A stretch of DNA of 9,449 nt from Atopobium sp. UBA2090 (GCA_002331575.1 DCZG01000121.1:160-9608), one strand, 5' to 3'; counted from the first letter of the stretch, positions 1 to 6,193 are shown. Program-made: numbers and translations. The notes: generated by a model not told the origin, from the letters alone.

Positions 1-203
1 TCCTCGGTCCCGAGGACGCAGCGCACGCCCTCGGCCTCGAGCGCGCGGCTCTCGTCGCCGGCGGACGAGCGAGCGCCGCCGTAGAGGGTGACGGAACGCA
101 CCCGCGCCGGCATGAGGGTCACAAGGTAGCGGCAGACCGCGATTCCCGTCCCACCCATGCCGAGCACGCAGACGTCTCCGAGGTACTGTGTCGAGCTGGT
201 CAC
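1..203 (-). CDS. murD: UDP-N-acetylmuramoylalanine--D-glutamate ligase, N-terminal fragment
   Basis: Only the first 67 codons are in the window; the gene runs off the left edge. MurD is the cytoplasmic ATP-dependent ligase that adds D-glutamate to UDP-MurNAc-L-Ala. The visible part has a short leader, then a beta strand with a glycine-rich turn (VCVLGMGGTG, residues 11-20) and a helix beginning IAVCRYL, as in the N-terminal UDP-binding Rossmann domain. A GVRCVLGTE stretch at 59-67 matches the end of the next strand. The start is GTG at 203-201, preceded six bases upstream by a perfect AGGAGG. The gene directly follows mraY, the usual dcw order, which supports the call. The acidic DTR-type motif that normally follows the second strand is not evident; YGGAR stands there. 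The fragment is too short to exclude another Rossmann protein, but position and motifs agree. Confidence 0.82.
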   Translation of the reverse strand, partial: MTSSTQYLGDVCVLGMGGTGIAVCRYLVTLMPARVRSVTLYGGARSSAGDESRALEAEGVRCVLGTE

Positions 204-209
204 GAAAGG

Positions 210-215
210 CCTCCT
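210..215 (-). promoter_or_regulatory. murD ribosome binding site fused to mraY stop
   Basis: The minus strand reads TAGGAGGCCTTTCGTG. The perfect AGGAGG is six bases before the GTG start of murD and supports that non-ATG start. Its first two bases are the last two of the mraY stop codon TAG (216-214), so ribosomes ending mraY sit on the murD initiation site. Confidence 0.85.
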
Positions 216-1245
216 AGCCGAGCTGGAAGTAGAGGGCGAAGCCGAGCGCGGCGAAGGCCGCGGAGACGATCCAGAAGCGGAAGACGACCTTCGTCTCGGA
301 CCAGCCCTTCTTCTCGAAGTGGTGATGGATGGGCGCCATGAGGAAGACCCTCTTGCCCGTGAACTTGAAGCTCGCGACCTGGATCAGGACCGAGAGGGCC
401 TCGGCGATGAAGAGACCGCCCATGACGAGCGAGGTGACCTCGGTCTTGGTGAGGACGGCGAGCGCGGCGAAGGCGGCGCCGAGGGCGAGCGAGCCCGTGT
501 CGCCCATGAAGATCGAGGCGGGGTACGAGTTGTACCAGAGGAAGCCGACGCAGGCGCCGGCGATGGCGCCGGCGAACACGGCGAGGTTGAGCTCGTCGTA
601 GCTGAATGCGACCATGGCCATCACGAGCATCACGACCATGGTGCAGCCGCCGGCGAGACCGTCGAGGCCGTCGGTGAGGTTGACGGCATTGGAGAGTCCC
701 GCCATGAGGAGGAACACGAAGAAGACGTAGAGCCACGGGATGTGGATGGCGTTCCCGCCGATCATGACCGTAGTGGTGAGCACGCCGAGGTCGACGGAGA
801 GGCCGCCTGGGAAGCGCACCAGGGCGGAGATGCCGCAGAGGTTGACGGCGAGGATGCAGAAGAGCACCGAGATGACAGCGAGGCCGACCATCTTCTGCAG
901 CGGCGTGAGGCCGAGCGAGCGCTTGTGCGCGACCGACTCGATGTCGTCGAGGAGCCCGAGCGAGCCCGTGGCGAGGGTCGCGACCACGGCGAGGATGAGG
1001 TCGGTGGTCCACGTGGCGAGAAGGACGCAGGTCACGAGCATGCCCACGAGGATGATGATGCCGCCCATGGTGGGCGTCCCCTGCTTCACGAGGTGGCTCT
1101 GCGGGCCGTCCGCGCGCACCTGCTGGCCGATCCCGTCCTTGCGGAGGAGCCGGATGTAGTGCGGCATGAGCACGAGGACCACGATCGCCGAGATGGCGAC
1201 GGCAAGGAACACCTGGTAGGTTGGGTACTGTGGGTTACCGATCAT
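214..1245 (-). CDS. mraY: Phospho-N-acetylmuramoyl-pentapeptide transferase (MraY)
   Basis: This integral membrane enzyme transfers phospho-MurNAc-pentapeptide from UDP to undecaprenyl phosphate, making lipid I on the inner face of the membrane. The 343-residue protein has the family's normal length and many hydrophobic helices (for example 11-30, 63-80, 83-99, 119-138, 170-184, 221-239, 321-340). Diagnostic motifs are present: GTPTMGG (56-62), the catalytic Asp pair D100-D101 followed by the K-R-S-L-G-L segment, NAVNLTDGLDGLAGG (186-200), FMGDTGSLALG (246-256) and the histidine-rich APIHHHFEKKGW loop (304-315). The start ATG (1245-1243) shares one base with the murF stop (TGATG), and a GAGGGAAG stretch lies further upstream, so translation is probably coupled to murF. 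Nothing in the sequence suggests damage. Confidence 0.97.
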   Translation of the reverse strand: MIGNPQYPTYQVFLAVAISAIVVLVLMPHYIRLLRKDGIGQQVRADGPQSHLVKQGTPTMGGIIILVGMLVTCVLLATWTTDLILAVVATLATGSLGLLDDIESVAHKRSLGLTPLQKMVGLAVISVLFCILAVNLCGISALVRFPGGLSVDLGVLTTTVMIGGNAIHIPWLYVFFVFLLMAGLSNAVNLTDGLDGLAGGCTMVVMLVMAMVAFSYDELNLAVFAGAIAGACVGFLWYNSYPASIFMGDTGSLALGAAFAALAVLTKTEVTSLVMGGLFIAEALSVLIQVASFKFTGKRVFLMAPIHHHFEKKGWSETKVVFRFWIVSAAFAALGFALYFQLG

Positions 1246-2681
1246 CAGACGAGCACTTCCCTCACGAATTCGTCGAGTCCTGCGGAACGAGAGGCCTTCA
1301 CGAGAACGAGGTCACCCTCGGCGAGAACGTCACGCAGGGTGGCGATGGCGTCCTCGACCGTGGGGAACGAGGTGATGAGATCGTCGGAGAAGCCCATGGT
1401 GCGAGCCGCCTCCGCCATGCCCGAGGCGAGCTCCCCGCCCACGAAGACGAGCATGTCGAGGGGCTTGGCGGCCGCGTAGGCCCCGACGAGGGCGTGGAGA
1501 CGCCCCTCCTGGGCACCGAGCTCGCCCATCTCGCCGAGCACCGCGATCCTGCGACCGTCGCAGCGCATCTCGGAGAGCACGTCGAGCGCCGCCGCCATCG
1601 AGCCGGGGCTCGCGTTGTAGGAGTCGTCGATGACGCGGACGCCCGTGGGCGAGGTGATCACCGAGAGCCGCATGCGCGTGGCGGGCATCGCGGCGATGGC
1701 GTCGGCCGCGACGTCGCGGTCCATGCCGAGGAGGTCGATCACGGCCATGGCGAGAAGGAAGTCGCCCACGACCTTGCGACCGGGAATGCTGAGCGTGACG
1801 CGCCGAGACCAGCCGTCAGCCATGCTCACGCCGAAGGACGGCCTGCCCTCCTCGTCGACGGACACGTCATCCGCGCGCACCTCGTCCGTCTCGCGCATGC
1901 CGACGTGGCGCACGCGAACCCCCGCCGGACGCGCGAAGCCGTCCTCGATGAACGACGCGAAGTCGTTGTCGCTCGCGAGCACGAGGCAGGGGGAAAGCGT
2001 CCCGCGTGCCTCCATGCCCGAGACGATCTCCGCCTTCGCGCGGGCGATGTTCTCGCGTGAGCCGAGAAGGCCGATGTGGCTCGTCCCGACGTTGGTGATC
2101 ACCGCGAGCGTGGGCCTGCAGGCCGCGGCGAGGCGATCGATCTCGTGCGGATGGTTCATGCCGAGCTCGCAGACGAGCACCTCGGCGTCCTCGGGCGCCG
2201 AGAGAACCGTGAGCGGTAGACCGATGAGGTTGTTGAGGTTGCCGGCGGTGGCATGGACGCGGGCGCCGGTGGCGATGCCCGTGCGAAGCATGTCCTTGGT
2301 GGTGGTCTTGCCCACCGACCCCGTCACGCCGACGACGGTCCAGGCGGGATGGCGCCGACGCCACTCCCCCGCGAGGCGCAGGAGGAACTCCTCGCAGTCG
2401 TCGTCCTCGGCGCGCAGCACGGCGCACCCGCTCTCGCGCGCGGCGTCGAGCACGTCCGAGGGCACGTCGGCACTCGCGACGACGGCACCCGCACCGGCCG
2501 CGATCGCCCGGGCGAGATAGGCATTGCCGTCCACCTGCTCGCCTTTGAAGGCGACGAAGACCGAGCCGGACTCGACGGCGCGAGAGTCGATGACGACCTC
2601 GCCTCGTATGGTCGAGGCAGACATGACGAGGGCAGCGGCCCCGGTCGCTTCGCAGATCTCCTGCGTGGTTAGGCAGATCAT
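1245..2681 (-). CDS. murF: UDP-N-acetylmuramoyl-tripeptide--D-alanyl-D-alanine ligase (MurF)
   Basis: MurF adds the D-Ala-D-Ala dipeptide to the UDP-MurNAc-tripeptide, the last cytoplasmic step of the pentapeptide precursor. At 478 residues it is of normal size. The N-terminal domain has DSRAVESGSVFVAFKGEQVDG (32-52, internal DSR motif). The central ATPase domain has the P-loop GVTGSVGKTTTK (118-129), NLNNLIGLPLTVL (148-160), ELGMNHPHEI (172-181) and NVGTSHIGLLGS (197-208). The C-terminal domain has DDSYNASPGSM (352-362), VLGEMGELG (381-389) and KASRSAGLD (462-470). NLNN plus ELGMNHPHEI separates MurF from MurC, MurD and MurE. The segment usually containing a conserved His-Asn (GRHN..N) reads GRKVVGDFLLA (301-311). 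The ATG start has a perfect AGGAGG four bases upstream. It directly follows ftsI, with no murE between. Confidence 0.96.
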   Translation of the reverse strand: MICLTTQEICEATGAAALVMSASTIRGEVVIDSRAVESGSVFVAFKGEQVDGNAYLARAIAAGAGAVVASADVPSDVLDAARESGCAVLRAEDDDCEEFLLRLAGEWRRRHPAWTVVGVTGSVGKTTTKDMLRTGIATGARVHATAGNLNNLIGLPLTVLSAPEDAEVLVCELGMNHPHEIDRLAAACRPTLAVITNVGTSHIGLLGSRENIARAKAEIVSGMEARGTLSPCLVLASDNDFASFIEDGFARPAGVRVRHVGMRETDEVRADDVSVDEEGRPSFGVSMADGWSRRVTLSIPGRKVVGDFLLAMAVIDLLGMDRDVAADAIAAMPATRMRLSVITSPTGVRVIDDSYNASPGSMAAALDVLSEMRCDGRRIAVLGEMGELGAQEGRLHALVGAYAAAKPLDMLVFVGGELASGMAEAARTMGFSDDLITSFPTVEDAIATLRDVLAEGDLVLVKASRSAGLDEFVREVLV

Positions 2682-2685
2682 CCGT

Positions 2686-2691
2686 CCTCCT
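2686..2691 (-). promoter_or_regulatory. murF ribosome binding site fused to ftsI stop
   Basis: The minus strand reads TAGGAGGACGGATG. AGGAGG lies four bases before the murF ATG and overlaps the ftsI stop TAG (2692-2690). The arrangement is the same as at mraY/murD and fixes the murF start. Confidence 0.85.
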
Positions 2692-4489
2692 AGGTGGTCG
2701 AGGTCGCGGGCGGGATGTTCAGGTCGGTCACGGCCTCGGACATGATGGTCGCGAAGAGCGGCGCGGCCGAGTCCTTCGCCAGATAGGCGACGCCGTTGAG
2801 GCCGACGTAGACGAGGACTTGGGGGTCGCTCGCGTTCGCGAAGCCGCAGAGCGACGCGGTGTAGTTGTACTCGGCATAGCCGCCCTCGGACGAGCTCTGC
2901 TCGCCCGTGCCGGTCTTGCCCGCTATGTCATAGCCTTCGACCTGGCCGTTCTTGCCCGTTCCCTCTTTCATGACCGTACGCATCATGTCGGTGACCTGGT
3001 CGGCCGTGTCCTTCGAGATGGGTCCCGCGACCGGGTCCCACTCGACCTCCTCGTCGCCCTTCATGGCGAGGAAGTGCGGGGTCACGAGCGACCCGCCGTT
3101 GGCGACGGCGGAGAACGCCCGGGCGATCTGGATCATCGGCACCGCGACGCCCTGACCGAAGGCCATCGAACCAGCCGTGGAACCATCGTAGTCCTCGTAT
3201 GCCTTGACGATTCCATTGACCTCGCCGGGATAGTCGATGCCGGTCTTGTGTCCGATGCCGAAGGCGTCCACGCCCTCCGAGAAGATCTTGGCTCCGATGA
3301 CGTTCTGCACGAGATAGGCCATGGCGACGTTGGAAGACCGCCTGAGCATCTCGCGGATGGTCATGTCCATCGTGTAGTCGCGCGAGTCGTCGTCAGTCAC
3401 GGTGTCGTCGCCGACCTGGATCGTCTCGGGGATGGGATAGGTCGAGTTGGAGTCAAAGAGGCCGGCCTCGATGCCGGTCGAGGTCGTGATGACCTTGAAG
3501 ACCGAGCCCGGCTCGTAGGACATCGAGACGAGCTTGAGGGTGAGACCGTCGGAGTCGACCGTCGAGAGGTCGGAGACGTCGGCGAGGGGCGTCGAGCAGG
3601 CACAGTGGATCTCGCCGGTCTTGGGGTTCATCACGAGGATGGACCCGGACTCCGCCTCGTAGGTCTTCACTGCGTCGACGAGCGCCGTCTCGGCCTTCTC
3701 CTGGATGTTGACGTCGATGCCGAGAATGACGTCGGTGCCGTCCACGGCGTCGGTGACCTCGTAGGTCCCGCCCGCTATAGGAGTCCCGCCGAGGCCGGTC
3801 TCCATGATCATCTCGCCGTCTGTGCCGGTGAGGATGTCGTCGTACTGGAGCTCGAGTCCCGTGATGCCCTGTCCGTCGGTCCCCACCACGCCGAGGATCT
3901 GGCCGCAGGTACCACCATAGGGGTAGACGCGCTTGGTGTCGTCGAGGTAGTAGACGCCTTCGATGTCCTTGTCGCTGAGCTCGGACTTGAGTCGCTTCAC
4001 GACGTCGGTGTCCACCTGACGCTGGATGTAGACGAAGGTGGTGTCCTTCGTCACGTCGGCGAGGTAGTCGTTGTAGTCTCCCCCGAGGATGCTCGCGAGC
4101 ACGGTGGCGAGGCCCGACGGGTCGTGGACGTTCTGGGGGTTGCAGTAGATCGTGGAGCAGTCGATGCTCATCGCGAGGACGTTGCCGTTGCGGTCGTAGA
4201 TGGTCCCGCGCTTGGCGTGGAGCGTTGCCACGTTGGTGCGGTTGGACTCGGCGGCGGACGCGAGGTCGGCGCCATCCACTATCTGGAGGTAGAAGAGCCG
4301 GGCCGCCACGACGCCGAAGAGCGCGATGAAGCCGCGCCGGGTCATCGTCATCCCGCGGTCGAAGTCCCCCGAGTCCCTGCGGCCGGGGCGTTGCTGCCTC
4401 CGACGGCTGCGGGAACGAGAGGCCTCGTCATACGAGGCCTCTGGGACTACCCTCCGCCTGGGGCGGTTATTTCCATCTCTGCTCGTCAC
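2690..4489 (-). CDS. ftsI: Septal peptidoglycan transpeptidase, class B penicillin-binding protein (FtsI/PBP3)
   Basis: This is the divisome DD-transpeptidase that crosslinks septal peptidoglycan outside the membrane. Counting from GTG at 4489, the 599-residue protein has an Arg-rich cytoplasmic tail (1-52), one membrane anchor (about 53-71), the class B dimerisation-domain entry HAKRGTIYDRNGNVLA (91-106), and a transpeptidase domain with SVFK (active Ser329, Lys332), SSN (385-387) and KTGTG (525-529). There is no PASTA domain. The start is uncertain. GTG 4489 lies 10 bases after the ftsL stop and gives normal FtsI length but has no clear Shine-Dalgarno. The alternative ATG at 4351 (MTMTRRGF) would give 553 residues and leave a 148-base spacer containing a perfect inverted repeat. 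All six cysteines (111, 116, 195, 296, 298, 548) lie on the extracytoplasmic side. Function is certain; the 5' end is not. Confidence 0.93.
   Translation of the reverse strand: MTSRDGNNRPRRRVVPEASYDEASRSRSRRRQQRPGRRDSGDFDRGMTMTRRGFIALFGVVAARLFYLQIVDGADLASAAESNRTNVATLHAKRGTIYDRNGNVLAMSIDCSTIYCNPQNVHDPSGLATVLASILGGDYNDYLADVTKDTTFVYIQRQVDTDVVKRLKSELSDKDIEGVYYLDDTKRVYPYGGTCGQILGVVGTDGQGITGLELQYDDILTGTDGEMIMETGLGGTPIAGGTYEVTDAVDGTDVILGIDVNIQEKAETALVDAVKTYEAESGSILVMNPKTGEIHCACSTPLADVSDLSTVDSDGLTLKLVSMSYEPGSVFKVITTSTGIEAGLFDSNSTYPIPETIQVGDDTVTDDDSRDYTMDMTIREMLRRSSNVAMAYLVQNVIGAKIFSEGVDAFGIGHKTGIDYPGEVNGIVKAYEDYDGSTAGSMAFGQGVAVPMIQIARAFSAVANGGSLVTPHFLAMKGDEEVEWDPVAGPISKDTADQVTDMMRTVMKEGTGKNGQVEGYDIAGKTGTGEQSSSEGGYAEYNYTASLCGFANASDPQVLVYVGLNGVAYLAKDSAAPLFATIMSEAVTDLNIPPATSTT
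4418..4442 (-). repeat. Perfect 11-bp inverted repeat with 3-base loop near the ftsI 5' end
   Basis: Arms AGAGGCCTCGT and ACGAGGCCTCT are exact reverse complements around an ATG loop (minus-strand reading). Each arm also contains the palindrome GAGGCCTC, so the element is a direct repeat too, encoding EAS-YD-EAS if the GTG start of ftsI is used. No T-tract follows, so it is not a canonical terminator. It could be an RNA hairpin affecting ftsI expression, or a codon-level duplication within the tail. Confidence 0.8.
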
Positions 4490-4499
4490 GGGGAAGAGT

Positions 4500-5075
4500 C
4501 TACGCCTCGTCCGCGGTCGCGTCCGTCTCCCCAGCTGTCTGCGCAGCTTCACCATCAGTCTGGGAGGCGTCCCCAGACTCGGAATCGGTCTGCGCGGAAG
4601 ACTCGTCGACGGTCGTCGAGGCGCTGCCCGCGGCAGTCGCATCAGTGGCGGAGAGGTCAAGGACGTCGTAGCTGTCGGAGAGGACCATGCCGTAGTTCTG
4701 GGTGGCGATCCGGTCGATGCGCGACGCGCTCGAGAGGATCGAGTGCTCGACCTGGAGGTCGTCGTTGTACGACTCGGCCTCCTTGATCTGGGAACGCAGC
4801 GTGACGTTGCCCTGGAGGAGCGACACCGAGGCGGTGGTGAGGGCGACCCTGCACACGCCGAGGGTGATGAGGGCCATCGAGATCGCCACTGCCACCTTCA
4901 CGCGGGTGAGGAACTCTGCGGAGACGCCCTTGCGGGCGAGAGCGTCGAGGCCGCCGCCAGCGACGACGGAGAACGAGGGACGCTGCGCGCGCGTTTCCTC
5001 GTGCCTCGTGGCACGCCTCTCGGCGGTCTCCATGTCGAGGGCTTCTGACCCCTGATACCTCATCGTGTGTCCCAT
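4500..5075 (-). CDS. ftsL: FtsL-like septum formation initiator protein with acidic extracytoplasmic tail
   Basis: This is a small bitopic divisome protein. FtsL-family proteins pair with DivIC/FtsB by coiled coil and link early and late divisome steps. The 191 residues divide into a charged cytoplasmic part (1-58), one membrane helix (about 59-79, VKVAVAISMALITLGVC), a probable coiled coil (about 83-116, LLQGNVTLRSQIKEAE) and the FtsL/DivIC-type segment RIDRIATQNYGMVL (119-132). The tail 142-191 is low complexity: 12 Asp/Glu, no Lys or Arg, 17 Ser/Thr. Position between rsmH and ftsI is the classic ftsL site. The start is uncertain: ATG 5075 and ATG 5063 (MRYQGSE) are both possible. The second has a weak GGGA seven to ten bases upstream, and neither has a strong Shine-Dalgarno. 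The sequence of this family diverges fast, so identity rests on architecture and context. Confidence 0.87.
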   Translation of the reverse strand: MGHTMRYQGSEALDMETAERRATRHEETRAQRPSFSVVAGGGLDALARKGVSAEFLTRVKVAVAISMALITLGVCRVALTTASVSLLQGNVTLRSQIKEAESYNDDLQVEHSILSSASRIDRIATQNYGMVLSDSYDVLDLSATDATAAGSASTTVDESSAQTDSESGDASQTDGEAAQTAGETDATADEA

Positions 5076-5077
5076 CC

Positions 5078-5094
5078 CGCGGCGGTCTGCCGCG
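5078..5094 (-). promoter_or_regulatory. GC-only hairpin directly upstream of the ftsL start
   Basis: CGCGGC and GCCGCG form a 6-bp all-GC stem around a 5-base loop, ending two bases before the first possible ftsL ATG. It occupies the place of the ribosome binding site. No T-tract follows, so translational rather than terminator function is the likelier role, if it has any. Confidence 0.5.
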
Positions 5095-5109
5095 TCATTG
5101 CAGGTCTAG

Positions 5110-5175
5110 TGCGTTGGTGGTGCGTTGGTGGTGCGTTTGAGCTGCGTTTGTGGTGTGGTTCTGCTGCGTTGGTGC
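5110..5175 (-). repeat. 11-bp tandem repeat between rsmH and ftsL, six units
   Basis: Six consecutive 11-base units start at the rsmH stop codon. Plus-strand consensus is TGCGTTKGTGG. Units at 5110 and 5121 are identical (TGCGTTGGTGG). Those at 5132 (TGCGTTTGAGC), 5143 (TGCGTTTGTGG) and 5165 (TGCGTTGGTGC) are close variants, and the one at 5154 (TGTGGTTCTGC) is degenerate. A further 11-mer at 5099 (TGCAGGTCTAG) shares only the TGC start. The period is not a multiple of three and I find no credible gene there. It fills most of the only sizeable spacer inside the mraZ-murD run. Confidence 0.85.
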
Positions 5176-6191
5176 TATGCGAACGGCCTCTCGACCGGTC
5201 GTACCTTGTTCCTCGCGTCCGCGGCGTCGAGCTTGACCGCCACGCGCGTGAGCGCGCTTCTCGCCCGGGGGTTCCGAGCGACCTCCTCGTCGGTTGCGAC
5301 GAGGGGCTTGCGCGTCCTGACTTCGACTATCGGCACGTTGCCGCACACGCACACCGGAAGGTCCGGCGGGCAGGTGCAACCCTGTGAGAGCTCCGAGAAG
5401 ACATGCTTGACGATGCGGTCCTCGAGCGAGTGGTACGAGATGACGCAGATCCTCCCGCCGGGGTTCGCCCAGCGGACGGCCGCGCGCAGACCGGAGTCGA
5501 GTGCGTCGAGCTCATGGTTCACCTCGATGCGCAGGGCCTGGAAGGTCTTGCGGGCGGGGTGGCCGCCGTGTCTTCTCGCCGCCGCGGGAATCGCCCGCTT
5601 GATGACGTCGACGAGCTGGAAGGTCGTCTCGATGGGCGCCTTCTGGCGGGTGGTCACGACCTCGCGGGCTATGCGGCTCGCGAAGCGCTCGTCACCATAC
5701 ATGCGCAGGATTCGGATGAGGTCGGTTTCGGTGTAGTTGTTTATGACCTCTGCTGCGGTTTGGGTGTGTTTATCCGAATCCATTCGCATGTCCAACGGGG
5801 CATCCTCGTTGTACGAGAAGCCCCTCTCCGGAAAATCGAGCTGGGGTGACGAGACGCCGAGGTCGAAGAGGAAGCAGTCGACGCCGGGAATCTGCGCCTC
5901 CACGAGAAGGTCGTCCAGGTCGGCGAAGTTCCCCTTGAGGAACCTGTGGGTCGCCTCGGGAACCTCGCGCGAGAAGCGCTCCGAGGCTGCGGCGAGCGCC
6001 GCGTCGTCCTGGTCGATCCCGATGGAGAGGCCGTCTGGGGCCACCCTTCTCGCCAGTTCCACCGAGTGCCCGGCCCCTCCGAGGGTGCAGTCGCAGACTG
6101 TCTCCCCAGGCTGTGGGTCGAGCTCGCGGAGGACCTCGGCGAGCATCACGGGTACGTGCCGATATTCGTCTGTCAAGGCGCTCTCCCCCAT
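5175..6191 (-). CDS. rsmH: 16S rRNA (cytosine-1402-N4)-methyltransferase RsmH (MraW)
   Basis: RsmH uses S-adenosylmethionine to N4-methylate C1402 of 16S rRNA in the decoding centre. The 338-residue protein shows EYRHVPVMLAEVL (9-21), the SAM-binding DCTLGGAGHS (34-43) and GIDQDDAAL (58-66), DLGVSSPQLD (110-119), GFSYNEDAPLDMRMD (124-138), GDERFASRIAR (166-176), LRIEVNHEL (220-228), ISYHSLEDRIVK (251-262), a CTCPPDLPVCVCG cysteine cluster (272-284) and NPRARSA (307-313). Family match is complete. The start is open: ATG 6191 lies two bases after the mraZ stop but has no Shine-Dalgarno, whereas TTG 6176 (giving MTDEYRHVPVM) has GGGGGAG six bases upstream and would give 333 residues. Longer upstream readings only shadow mraZ. 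The stop abuts the 11-bp repeat. Confidence 0.96.
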   Translation of the reverse strand: MGESALTDEYRHVPVMLAEVLRELDPQPGETVCDCTLGGAGHSVELARRVAPDGLSIGIDQDDAALAAASERFSREVPEATHRFLKGNFADLDDLLVEAQIPGVDCFLFDLGVSSPQLDFPERGFSYNEDAPLDMRMDSDKHTQTAAEVINNYTETDLIRILRMYGDERFASRIAREVVTTRQKAPIETTFQLVDVIKRAIPAAARRHGGHPARKTFQALRIEVNHELDALDSGLRAAVRWANPGGRICVISYHSLEDRIVKHVFSELSQGCTCPPDLPVCVCGNVPIVEVRTRKPLVATDEEVARNPRARSALTRVAVKLDAADARNKVRPVERPFA

Positions 6192-6193
6192 GG

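Noticed and set aside
157..1479. Plus-strand open frame of 440 codons
   Set aside because: It lies antisense to mraY and murF, is built of Glu/Asp/Arg/His-rich low-complexity sequence typical of the reverse strand of high-GC genes, and has no recognisable domain.
4490..4660. 57-codon N-terminal extension of the ftsI frame upstream of GTG 4489
   Set aside because: It overlaps the 3' end of ftsL, which has the better frame, and is Arg/Pro-rich without family features.
2819..4786. Plus-strand open frame of 655 codons
   Set aside because: It is antisense to ftsI and ftsL with the same Val/Asp/Glu/Arg composition. The minus-strand frame has full FtsI motifs, so this is a codon-bias artefact.
5110..5175. 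11-bp repeat as a CRISPR array
   Set aside because: The units are contiguous, with no spacers, and are far too short.
5067..5387. Plus-strand frame of 106 codons across the 11-bp repeat
   Set aside because: It is antisense to the rsmH 3' end, without domain features; the repeat period is not a multiple of three.
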